From: a virus
IMG/VR virus record: IMGVR_UViG_3300025276_000096
Coordinates: 1 to 34,143 of that record
DNA: 34,143 nt
Strand: one strand, 5' to 3'
Positions 22,420-31,280 of the stretch are shown in pieces. Below the pieces are notes generated by a model. The model saw nothing but the letters and a program-made list of their open reading frames with translations. It did no database searches and had not been told where the DNA came from. Position numbers and translations under genes: made by a program. Each line of letters starts with the position of its first letter. The stretch's first letter is position 1.

Positions 22420-24009
22420 ATGAGATTAATATTAAAAGAATCACAATACGATAGGATTTTCAATAATAAAAAAAGAAAATTAATAATAACTGAAAGTCAA
22501 TATAATAAACTACTATTTGAATCAGTATTAACTGATAACTTAGGGGAGTTAGAAGTATCTGACGCTATTGAAGTGGTTCGTGGTGAAGATAGGATGTTTT
22601 TTAAAGTCGTTTCTAAGAATGGGAATGAGTTTATGATGATTAATTGTGATAATGGCGTTTATAAAAACGCTTATTTTCATATAAAAGGAGATTCTATTTC
22701 TAAGAATACATTAGTTTATTCATTAGCTCAAAATAGCAAGATTGATGATAAAAACCCATGGGAAACTGTTGGTTCTGACATATGGAAAAAGTCAACATTT
22801 AAAAATGTAGACAAGTTTAGTGTGCATAAAAGTAATGGTAAGGCTATTGAATGTAATTTATCAGCTGTGTCTGATAAGAAGTTTAGTATTGATATGACTA
22901 CTGGTTCTGTTACTACTGGTGATGATGAAAAAGATGATTCTAAAGAAGAACCCGAATCTAAGGGTAAAATTGATTCTATGGTTGCGGTAATTAGTACACT
23001 TAATCAAATTAAATCTGGTTATAAATATGAGATAAGTATTGGAGATTATAAAGAAAATATTAAAAAAGATAAAAACGGTAAAATAGCTAAGAATATAAAA
23101 GACGGTAACGTATTAATACATGTTATTAATCGAAGGGGTAAAATAGTTGATTTTGAAGTATTAAGTGTTGAAGGGGAGTCTGGTGACATATATAAACATT
23201 TAGTAGGTAAAGATTCAACTTTTATTATAGATAAAAAAAGTGTAAATATAGACGAGGAAAGTAAGGCGGTGTTTAAAATGTTTACTCTTGACATAGAGAT
23301 ATTTAAGGATGATAAAGATGAAGACGGTGATAGAGCTAAGGAAGATGACGCTATTACTAATATAATGCAGTTTGTAGTTGTTGGTCCTTATGATAAAGAT
23401 AAGGATTATAAGGATAATGAGAAAGAAGGTGATTCTGAATATGATGAAAGTATAGATAATAAAACGCTAACAGATGAACAGATGAAAGTGTTAATAAATA
23501 AGTTAGTTACTAATAATAAGTTCTTACAAGACGCTATATCTAGTAAGCCTAATCATTTCTTAGAATTATTAGGTATTGCTAGAAAAAAAGGTATATTACC
23601 AATTAAAGACAGGATGGGTGAGTGGTATAGAACTGTATCGGATATGGCGAATACGTCAAAAAAATTCCCTATTAATGAAATATTTATATCAGAATTAGAT
23701 AGAGGTTCTTTTAAAGATAAGAATGGGGGTCTTGATTCAGAATTTTTTAATAAAGACTTTAAGGTGATATCTTTAAAAGGTAAGTCTAATAATAATAGAG
23801 TTACGTTTGGTACTGATTTTAATCAAATTATTGATGAAAACGAAACTAATAAATATAGTATTATATTAGGGAGTGAAGAAGAAGATAAAGAGGAATTTTA
23901 TATTTACAAAGTTAAGGTTTATCAATTATCTGATGAGGATAGTGAAGACACTAAGGATAAATACCTTGGTGTTGGTGAATTAAAAATATTAAAAAACGTA
24001 AAAAAGTAA
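22420..24009 (+). CDS. unassigned virion-cluster protein with tandem ESQY leader motifs
   Basis: This is a 529-residue protein of no family I recognise. The N-terminus has two copies of one motif: LILKESQYDRIF at 3-14 and LIITESQYNKLL at 21-32. These give [LI]-x-E sites at 5-7 and 23-25, and LFES at 32-35. The body is acidic and lysine-rich and has no membrane segments. Low-complexity charged linkers occur at about 168-190 (DDEKDDSKEEPESKG) and 280-350, between folded-looking beta-rich blocks (about 40-165, 190-280, 440-525). It lies three bases before the tape measure gene, with which it shares a promoter motif, and after the frameshifting gene. That position, normally directly chaperone to tape measure, is unusual. 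It may be a processed internal protein or a tail assembly factor. Confidence 0.75.
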   Translation: MRLILKESQYDRIFNNKKRKLIITESQYNKLLFESVLTDNLGELEVSDAIEVVRGEDRMFFKVVSKNGNEFMMINCDNGVYKNAYFHIKGDSISKNTLVYSLAQNSKIDDKNPWETVGSDIWKKSTFKNVDKFSVHKSNGKAIECNLSAVSDKKFSIDMTTGSVTTGDDEKDDSKEEPESKGKIDSMVAVISTLNQIKSGYKYEISIGDYKENIKKDKNGKIAKNIKDGNVLIHVINRRGKIVDFEVLSVEGESGDIYKHLVGKDSTFIIDKKSVNIDEESKAVFKMFTLDIEIFKDDKDEDGDRAKEDDAITNIMQFVVVGPYDKDKDYKDNEKEGDSEYDESIDNKTLTDEQMKVLINKLVTNNKFLQDAISSKPNHFLELLGIARKKGILPIKDRMGEWYRTVSDMANTSKKFPINEIFISELDRGSFKDKNGGLDSEFFNKDFKVISLKGKSNNNRVTFGTDFNQIIDENETNKYSIILGSEEEDKEEFYIYKVKVYQLSDEDSEDTKDKYLGVGELKILKNVKK

Positions 24010-24012
24010 GAG

Positions 24013-26526
24013 ATGAATTTAGATGACCTTAGTGATGAATTTAAAGCAATGCAGAATAAAACTGCCGCTATGCTTGCAAATCAAAAAAAACTTGAACAAG
24101 GTATTGGTGAATACGCTAAAATACTTGTAAAAATAAAGAAAACTCAAAATGATATCCTTCATATTGAAGAGCAAAAAAATAAACAAATAAAAGAATTAGC
24201 AGAGTACGAAGCGTCAATACAAAATAAAAAAGAAAGATGGCAAGCACTTGCAGAAAGTAAAAGTGAAAAAATTGCTGCTTCCGCTAAAGTAGCTTTAGCT
24301 AAGTTAAAGGCTGAAGTAGTAATAAGGAAGAAAAACGTTGCCTTACTAGGGCTACAAGTTAAAGAAGAAAAGGAATCTTTAGATACATTAAAAGAAGCGG
24401 TTAAGGAGAGTAATAAACTTAAAGCTATAGCTAGAAGTACTGGTAAGTTTTTTAAAGGAATAGGAGTTGGGTTTGGTAAACTTAAGACTCTTGGTGTGTT
24501 TGAAATGGATAAAGAAATCCGTAACGCCGCACGTAGTATTGGTGTTGGTGCTAAGCAATCCGCAGCATTTTCTTCAAACTTAGAGAGAGCTGCTGATACT
24601 ACGGTATTCATGGGTGTCAATGTTAAGAAATTAGCTGAGATGCAAAAAAGCTATAGTGAAGAAGTCGGAAGAGCTACAATACTTAGCGTGGAAGGTCTTC
24701 AGGCTTTAGCTCAGATGGAAGAAGGTACTGGTATTGCTGGATTTGGTGTTAGCATGGCTGCCTCTATGGATAAATTCGGTGCTAGTGTTTTAACTAGTAG
24801 GGATTTAGTTCTTGAAACTGTAGAATATGCAAGGTCTATAGGTGTTAACGCAGCTAAAGCTGCAGAGATGACTTCTAAGAGCCTTAAATTAGCTCAAAGG
24901 TTTAGATTTAAGGGTGGTGCCGAAGGTCTCGCTAAGATGGCTACAGAATCTTTGAAGTTAAAAATAGACATGGATGCCATGGCTGGGGTTGCTGATAAAG
25001 TTTTTAGACCAGAAGCTGCTATTGAGTTTGCAGCTAGACTTCAGACTATGGGTGGTGCTTTCGCTAGAATGGCAGACCCTATGCAGTTGATGTTTAAAGC
25101 TAGAAATGACATGGAAGGTTTTTCTAAGGATATTGCTAAAGCTTCATCTGAGTTTGTTACGTTTAATAAAAAAACTGGGGAGTTTGATGTTAAGGGTGGT
25201 GCAGCGCTAGACAGGATGAGAGAGCTTGGAGAAATAACTAGTCTTGGTGCTGAGAGACTGCAAGAAATGGCTGTAGCTCAAAAACGAATTGAAATGATTG
25301 GGTCGATAACGCCTGTTAATTTTTCCGATGAAGATGCGGAATTAATTAGTGGTATGGCTAAAATTGAAAAAGGTGGTGAGATAAAAATACAAGTTGGTGA
25401 ACTTAGTAAGTATGTTAAGAACCTTACTCAGCGTGATTTAAAATTTCTTAGAAAAGAAAAAGAAACTCTTGATGAAAGAGCTGAGGAGGCTAGAACCGCA
25501 GCAGAGACGTTAGATGATATTAAAACTTCATTTTCTCAATTATTAATACCAATAGCTAAAGCACTTAAGAAAGATTTTGCTGAACCACTTAAGGATTTGG
25601 TTAATAATGAAGAGTTTAAAGAATCTATTAGGAGTTTCATTAGTGGTGCAGCTAGTATTGTTGGTACAATCACTAAGTTTATCATAAAAAACCCTATAAA
25701 AAGTATTGGTATTGCATTATTAGGTACAACAGCTATTTGGATTGCTAAAGGTGCGGCACTTGGTGCTGGTTTTAATCTTGTAGCTAGCGCTATGGGGCCT
25801 GGCTCATTATTAGGTGGTCTTAGTGGTTTAGGTACTAAGATGGGATTACTAGGTGCTGCTGGTGGATTGAGTAAAGGAGCAATGGTTGGCGGCGGTGTAC
25901 TTGCTGGAGGTTTAGCCGCTTACAGCGAATACAGCGAAAACTCTGAAATGGGTATGGATAGGAGTGAAAACATTGGAAGGACAGCTGCTAAAGGTATTGG
26001 AGCTGGGGCTGGAGCTTTAGCTGGAGCTGCTATTGGTACTGCTTTATTTCCTGTTGTAGGTACCCTTATCGGTGGTCTTATTGGTGGTGCTGTTGGTGCT
26101 TATGGTGGTGGTGCTTTAGGTGAAGCAGCTGGTGATGCTATTTACGGTGATGAAAAAAGAGGTTCAATGAGTATGAGAGCTAATACCTTACCTGTTAAAG
26201 ATGGTATTGTGAAACTTGGTACTAAAGTAAGTTTTGACGATAGAGATAATTTTCTTCTAGCTTCTACATCTAAAAACCAATTGAATAAATCAGCTGAAAC
26301 TTTAACTAATAATGGTAGTGGCGGTTCGACTAATAATGGTAGTACTAAAATGACACATAAGTTTGAAAGAATGGATGTTAATATAAATATAAACGCTGTT
26401 GGTGTTAGTGATGATATGGCTAAAGCTATAGTTAATAGTAATGAGATTAAGCAGGGTCTTAATGTAAATATAAATAGAATGATTTCAGCCAACTTAAACG
26501 GTGGGATAGAGAGTGCAAAAGGTTAA
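24013..26526 (+). CDS. tail tape measure protein
   Basis: This 837-residue protein sets tail length and lies in the tube lumen before DNA ejection. Residues 1-140 are strongly coiled-coil (Lys/Glu/Ala-rich, for example EEKESLDTLKEAVKESNKLK). A helical middle follows (about 150-530), then hydrophobic segments at about 546-580 (AASIVGTITKFIIKNPIKSI, then IALLGTTAIWIAKGAALGAG) and a long Gly/Ala-rich region at about 580-715 (GLIGGAVGAYGGGALGEAAG). The tail is polar (about 740-837) with TNNGSGGSTNNGS. This pattern is the standard tape measure signature. At about 1.5 angstrom per residue the tail would be near 125 nm. It starts three bases after the upstream stop, so translation is probably coupled. 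No clear terminator follows. Confidence 0.9.
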   Translation: MNLDDLSDEFKAMQNKTAAMLANQKKLEQGIGEYAKILVKIKKTQNDILHIEEQKNKQIKELAEYEASIQNKKERWQALAESKSEKIAASAKVALAKLKAEVVIRKKNVALLGLQVKEEKESLDTLKEAVKESNKLKAIARSTGKFFKGIGVGFGKLKTLGVFEMDKEIRNAARSIGVGAKQSAAFSSNLERAADTTVFMGVNVKKLAEMQKSYSEEVGRATILSVEGLQALAQMEEGTGIAGFGVSMAASMDKFGASVLTSRDLVLETVEYARSIGVNAAKAAEMTSKSLKLAQRFRFKGGAEGLAKMATESLKLKIDMDAMAGVADKVFRPEAAIEFAARLQTMGGAFARMADPMQLMFKARNDMEGFSKDIAKASSEFVTFNKKTGEFDVKGGAALDRMRELGEITSLGAERLQEMAVAQKRIEMIGSITPVNFSDEDAELISGMAKIEKGGEIKIQVGELSKYVKNLTQRDLKFLRKEKETLDERAEEARTAAETLDDIKTSFSQLLIPIAKALKKDFAEPLKDLVNNEEFKESIRSFISGAASIVGTITKFIIKNPIKSIGIALLGTTAIWIAKGAALGAGFNLVASAMGPGSLLGGLSGLGTKMGLLGAAGGLSKGAMVGGGVLAGGLAAYSEYSENSEMGMDRSENIGRTAAKGIGAGAGALAGAAIGTALFPVVGTLIGGLIGGAVGAYGGGALGEAAGDAIYGDEKRGSMSMRANTLPVKDGIVKLGTKVSFDDRDNFLLASTSKNQLNKSAETLTNNGSGGSTNNGSTKMTHKFERMDVNININAVGVSDDMAKAIVNSNEIKQGLNVNINRMISANLNGGIESAKG

Positions 26527-26563
26527 AATTATTAATTAATTTAAAAAAAAATAACTATATGGG

Positions 26564-26594
26564 TTGACAAACAAAATTTTTATTAGTATTTTTG
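26564..26594 (+). promoter_or_regulatory. Bacteroidota vegetative-type promoter
   Basis: TTGACA at 26564-26569, a 17-nt gap, then TATTTTTG at 26587-26594, a perfect match to the TAnnTTTG -7 element of Bacteroidota, with the upstream TTG at the expected distance. It would start a transcript about 140 nt ahead of the large baseplate gene. Confidence 0.55.
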
Positions 26595-26617
26595 TTATTA
26601 TATATAATATAAGATAT

Positions 26618-26669
26618 AACTATATACATATATATTAATTATAACTATAAATATATATATATTAATTAT
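26618..26669. repeat. adjacent AT-only direct repeats
   Basis: Two abutting copies, 26618-26642 (25 nt) and 26643-26669 (27 nt), both start AACTATA and end ATATATTAATTAT. Apart from one C at 26620, one at 26645 and one at 26626 they are made only of A and T. Confidence 0.7.
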
Positions 26670-26711
26670 TAAGTTAAAACCTTTATTTTAATAAAATTTC
26701 TATTAGCATAG

Positions 26712-26719
26712 TATTTATA
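26712..26719 (+). promoter_or_regulatory. TATTTATA late-promoter-like motif (baseplate operon)
   Basis: 22 nt before ATG 26742, at the end of the AT-rich region, in a TATATATATATA context that lowers confidence in the exact boundaries. Confidence 0.45.
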
Positions 26720-26741
26720 TATATATATAAAATATTTTACT

Positions 26742-29700
26742 ATGCCAAGTAATTCACAGTTTACGATAAACAACTTTTCTCCAGATTTCAGAGATGCGTT
26801 ATTAAATAGAAATTTATTAACTGATACTGTTAAAAACAACAGTCTTAGCTCTTGGTTAGATGGTGTTAATAAAACATCTGATATAGGTGACGGTGTAGGA
26901 CTTGTTAAAGGTTCTGAAGATATAGAGACAGAAGGTGTAGTATATAGAAAAACCAATGTCAAATTTAATAAAATAAATACACTTGATTATACAAACTTAA
27001 ATATACCATATAATAGTGTAGATATAATATTTCCAGACTCATCATATGGTCAGTATTCAACCACTAAATTAAGTTCTCCAACAAATGATGGACCTTTTTG
27101 GAGAGATTCAGACAACACAATATTTAACCTATTCAATTCAGGAAGTAAGGAGTATTACCGTAATAATGCTGTTTCGTACCCAGACACTAATATAACAACA
27201 AATACTAGTTTAGTTGATTTAAACGTACAGAAAAACCCAGAAACTGACGGTGTGTTTAGAAGAGATTTAATGATTACACAAAATCAATTTAGGTCTAGTA
27301 ATTACCAAAGAGTTAGTCTCGTATTATTACCATTTGAAACCAACGCTTCGTTAGCAACCCTTAACTTAAGTCCTAACACCTACGCACCAACTCTTGAAAC
27401 ATACACTAGTAACCATGTACCAGAAAATGGTCCTTTTGCGGGTGGAGATATAAGGGAGTTTAATACAACTAAAAATATGTATTTAGATGTAGATAAACAG
27501 ACTAGGACTGTTATAGATACTACGGCAGTTCAAACTCAACATACATCTTATATAGATTATAATAATGCCTTTTTAGGTGGTGCTAAAGCGACACAATTAG
27601 TCAATGTAATCGGAAGTGCTTTAACTGGTGGTGGGGTAGGTTTTGACCCTAATAGTGGTAATCCAGTACCTGATTTTGACGTTAGAAGTTCATTAGCAGG
27701 TAGAGCATTAACATCAACAGGTATTTTAGACGACACTAGACTTGGTCAGATAAGTTCAAAATACTTAGCAGCAGCTATCGGTAATAACATAGCCTTCAAC
27801 TTACAAGAAGAGACAATAGGTAGAGTAAACACAAATCCACTAAGCTTAGCTATGGGTGGTGATTTATTTGTACCTAATAATAAAATAACCGTAAAAGATA
27901 GCGACCTTGGTGGTGCTATTGATATATTAGAAAGAATGACTGGTGCTAAATTACCAGTTAGCCAATTACCAGATTCTGCTGACATATTTTCGTATAACAC
28001 AAAAGGATATATCGGTGCAAGTAATATAGATAGAGCAAACAGTATGATTTCTAACACTGGTAGAGGTACTGTAAATAGTTTATTTGCTAATATAAAATCT
28101 AATATTAATGTAGGTTTTTTAGGTAATAGGCAAGGGTATGCACCAAAATTTAATAGCGGTGATGACGAGATAAGTGATTACAAATTATATGCTTTAGATG
28201 ACGGTGACGGAAAAATTAAAGATATATTAATCAATACATCAGTTAATAGTCCTGTACCTCAATCTTCATATAACTTAGAAGGTATGGTTAGTACCAGTGG
28301 TTTTAAAGAAGGTCCTACTACTATCAATAATCACCATGTAGAAACATCAGTTGATTCAAAAGGCTTCAAGGATAGTGGATATTCTAAATTTATATGGAGT
28401 GATGATAAGTATAATAAATTAGCAGCAGAAAGCGATACAGCGTTAAATGGTAATGATTTTAAAGAAAAAAAGTCAATATTATTTAAAACTCAAGAATTAT
28501 TTAATTCTGGAAAAATGAGAACCTTAGTAAACGGTAAAGGGGTCCAAGCTAATATAGGTATAGGTGAGTTCGATGAAACAAGTAATACTCGTGAAATAGG
28601 AGGACAAAGATACATGTCTAAGGGTAGTGGTGTATTAAAAAATGGTGGAAAAAACTTAGGTAAAGATATTAATCCAGATGAAGTATTTGTTAGAGCTTGG
28701 TCTCCAGTTGATAAATACGACCAATATAAAGACCTTCAAAAGCATAGTGCTTTAAGTCCAGACGGAAGAGTAGATAATGTAGAAGTATTAGACTCAGTAC
28801 TTGGATTAAACGGTTTAGTTAAAATCGCACCACACAAAAAAAATAATATAAAGAAGTTCATGTTTTCAATAGAAAATCTTGCATGGGATGGTGAAACAAA
28901 TAAATTACTTGATTGTGAAAAAGGTCCTGGAGATTCACTAACAGGTAGTAAAGGTAGGATTATGTGGTTCCCGCCATATGATATGGTAATTAATGAAAGC
29001 ACGTCTGCTAACTGGGAAAGGACAAATTTTATAGGTAGAGGTGAACCTATATACACTTACAATAATAGCGAAAGGACTGGTACTTTAGGATGGAAAATAG
29101 TTGTTGACCACCCTAACTATTTGAACTTTATGAAAGACAGGAGTGATTCTGAAATTTCAGCATTCTTTGCAGGAGCCTTAGATATTGAAGCTATTAGAAA
29201 CCTTTTATTAAATGATGACGAAAGAGCAGCGTATGATGTCTCTCAAAATAATAAACAAATGGAGGGTTTGTTGACAAATAAAGAAATAGGAACTGACTTC
29301 GCTGTATTCTTTCCTAACAACAACACAAACGTACAATACATTATAGATAGTGGATATGAAAACGGTGTAAATGGAAAAGGAGTTATTATTGATAAAGACA
29401 ATCCAGAAGATATGTTACTCGACGGTGTTCTAACAGGAACAACATGTAGTAGTGATGTATGTGACACACCTATAACTTACCCAGATAATACTAATTTTGG
29501 TTACAATCTACCATCAATACTACTTGGTGATAAAGAATACTTACCCGAAACAATAAAAGCACCCTTCATTAATGCTGGCACCAAGGTTCCAGCTTTTGCT
29601 GGTCCTACATTTTTATCTGATTTAGATAAATATATGAATGAAGGTGATTGTAAATACTGTAAAGTTTCTGTTATTGGTTACGCAAGTATACATGGAACTA

Positions 29701-31262
29701 CAGCAGGTAACACTACTCTTGCTAAAAACAGAGCTAACAATATTAAAGAGTATCTTATAAAAAACGCAAACATACCAGCAAACAGGATTAAAGCCTCTGA
29801 CGCTCCAGGAATAAATAGCGGTTGCGTTCCTGAAAACTCAGTAGATTCTGCTGGATGTAAAGGTCAAAGAGAGGTTAGTGTTGATATAGTATACGACCCA
29901 TCTTTAGAGATAGCTGATACTGGTAGAGTTACCCTATTTGACCCTAACGAACCAGTACCTAGACAAGTTATACCCTTATCTAGATTCTATACAGAGTGTG
30001 ATTATTTCGAAGCAATAGGTGCTGAAGATGAATCTTTTATCGGTAGGGATATCAAAGATAAAATAAAAAACTTTCATCCAGCTTTTCATGCTATAACTCC
30101 AGAAGGTTTTAACTCTAGACTTACGTTTTTACAACAATGTATGAGGCAAGGTCCTACTACTAACGAAAACACACCAGATAATTTAGCATTTGGTAGACCG
30201 CCTGTATGTATTCTACGTATAGGTGATTTCTATCATACTAAAATAATTATAGAAAGTTTAACTATTGATTACGAACCGTTAGTTTGGGATTTAAACCCAG
30301 AAGGGGTAGGTGTTCAGCCAATGATAGCTAATGTTAATATCGGATTTGCCTTTATAGGAGGGTCAAGCCTTAAAGGTCCAATTAATAGATTACAAAATGG
30401 TATATCATTTAATTACTTTGCAAATACCGAATTATACGACCCAAGAGCTGAAAGAATTAGACCAATAGAAAAACCTAAAAAAGACGGTCCTACTGGTGAA
30501 GTAATATCAGGTAGATTCCCAGCATCAAAAAACCTAATGGAAGAGTATGATAAAAAACCAGGTGTTCCTAATAAGAGTGATGTAGTTGTTGACCAGGAAG
30601 AAGTTGCTAAAGTGGAGGCAGAGGTTAAAACTGTACCGACACCAGAGGAGGTGAAAGAAACTTCAGATGAATTTACATTAGAGAAAAATATTAGTATTGG
30701 AACATTGGAATACTTTAGTATCGGTGACGGCCCAAGTAGTGGTAAGCAAATATATGTGGATGTGTGTTTTATTAGAGATGAGGACAACAAAGTTATACCA
30801 CCAACTAAAGAATACGTTATAACATTTATTTTAATTAGAGAAAAGAATGGTGGAAATGAATTTGACTCAACAGATAGTTTGAAAACTATTTGTTATAGTG
30901 ATTTAAAACCTATATCTCCACCTAGAGAAACTGAAATGGGTAAAATAATGTTAACTCCAGAAGGCTTACGACCACTTAATACTGATTTAGACCCAGATTC
31001 AGTTTCAGTTTTAGAACCATTACCTAATGGTTGTGGTTTAATACAGTTAAAATACTTCAAAAACCTCACATTTAACGGTAAAGTTGCTTTTCAGAACATG
31101 ACCGCACAAATAGAAGGTTTAATAGCATGTAATAACGATATTACTAGAACACCAGTATTTAATAATAACATAGACTACGGATATAGATTAAAAGTAATTA
31201 TAGAAGGTAACGGTGAAAAGGTATCAAAAACACAAACTAAACCTCTTGTGTTCACAGGGTAA
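26742..31262 (+). CDS. large baseplate / tail-tube junction protein with inserted OmpA-like domain
   Basis: This is a 1506-residue protein. Residues about 700-800 contain KGRIMWFPPYDMVINESTSA and IGRGEPIYTYNNSERTGTLG followed by VVDHPNYL. Residues about 1150-1235 contain RPPVCILRIGDFYHTKIIIE, then NPEGVGVQPMIANVNIGFAF and LKGPINRLQNGISFNYFANT. These two blocks recur in baseplate proteins of T4-like phages at the tube-baseplate junction (a gp48/gp54-like role is inferred from position and style). Between them, at about 935-1055, sits an OmpA-like domain (VSVIGYASIHGTTAGNTTLA, KNRANNIKEYLIKNANIPAN) that may bind peptidoglycan during penetration. A cysteine-containing loop (CKYCK) precedes it. 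The C-terminal part, beyond a Glu/Lys/Val linker at about 1280-1310, is an extra beta-rich domain. It is the first gene of the baseplate operon. Confidence 0.8.
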   Translation: MPSNSQFTINNFSPDFRDALLNRNLLTDTVKNNSLSSWLDGVNKTSDIGDGVGLVKGSEDIETEGVVYRKTNVKFNKINTLDYTNLNIPYNSVDIIFPDSSYGQYSTTKLSSPTNDGPFWRDSDNTIFNLFNSGSKEYYRNNAVSYPDTNITTNTSLVDLNVQKNPETDGVFRRDLMITQNQFRSSNYQRVSLVLLPFETNASLATLNLSPNTYAPTLETYTSNHVPENGPFAGGDIREFNTTKNMYLDVDKQTRTVIDTTAVQTQHTSYIDYNNAFLGGAKATQLVNVIGSALTGGGVGFDPNSGNPVPDFDVRSSLAGRALTSTGILDDTRLGQISSKYLAAAIGNNIAFNLQEETIGRVNTNPLSLAMGGDLFVPNNKITVKDSDLGGAIDILERMTGAKLPVSQLPDSADIFSYNTKGYIGASNIDRANSMISNTGRGTVNSLFANIKSNINVGFLGNRQGYAPKFNSGDDEISDYKLYALDDGDGKIKDILINTSVNSPVPQSSYNLEGMVSTSGFKEGPTTINNHHVETSVDSKGFKDSGYSKFIWSDDKYNKLAAESDTALNGNDFKEKKSILFKTQELFNSGKMRTLVNGKGVQANIGIGEFDETSNTREIGGQRYMSKGSGVLKNGGKNLGKDINPDEVFVRAWSPVDKYDQYKDLQKHSALSPDGRVDNVEVLDSVLGLNGLVKIAPHKKNNIKKFMFSIENLAWDGETNKLLDCEKGPGDSLTGSKGRIMWFPPYDMVINESTSANWERTNFIGRGEPIYTYNNSERTGTLGWKIVVDHPNYLNFMKDRSDSEISAFFAGALDIEAIRNLLLNDDERAAYDVSQNNKQMEGLLTNKEIGTDFAVFFPNNNTNVQYIIDSGYENGVNGKGVIIDKDNPEDMLLDGVLTGTTCSSDVCDTPITYPDNTNFGYNLPSILLGDKEYLPETIKAPFINAGTKVPAFAGPTFLSDLDKYMNEGDCKYCKVSVIGYASIHGTTAGNTTLAKNRANNIKEYLIKNANIPANRIKASDAPGINSGCVPENSVDSAGCKGQREVSVDIVYDPSLEIADTGRVTLFDPNEPVPRQVIPLSRFYTECDYFEAIGAEDESFIGRDIKDKIKNFHPAFHAITPEGFNSRLTFLQQCMRQGPTTNENTPDNLAFGRPPVCILRIGDFYHTKIIIESLTIDYEPLVWDLNPEGVGVQPMIANVNIGFAFIGGSSLKGPINRLQNGISFNYFANTELYDPRAERIRPIEKPKKDGPTGEVISGRFPASKNLMEEYDKKPGVPNKSDVVVDQEEVAKVEAEVKTVPTPEEVKETSDEFTLEKNISIGTLEYFSIGDGPSSGKQIYVDVCFIRDEDNKVIPPTKEYVITFILIREKNGGNEFDSTDSLKTICYSDLKPISPPRETEMGKIMLTPEGLRPLNTDLDPDSVSVLEPLPNGCGLIQLKYFKNLTFNGKVAFQNMTAQIEGLIACNNDITRTPVFNNNIDYGYRLKVIIEGNGEKVSKTQTKPLVFTG

Positions 31263-31280
31263 TAATTAAATAAAAAGATT

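Larger units (their letters stand above)
26527..26741. other. 215-bp AT-rich intergenic region
   Basis: No coding frame was seen. It contains a Bacteroidota-type promoter, an adjacent pair of about 26-bp direct repeats and a TATTTATA motif. No G/C-containing terminator stem is present. Confidence 0.8.

Noticed and set aside
24159-24620. Long minus-strand frame inside the tape measure gene (153 residues).
   Set aside because: It is the complement of a Lys/Glu/Ala-rich coiled-coil region, gives Leu/Ser/Phe-rich translation, and has no leader or promoter; other antisense frames in the window are of the same kind.
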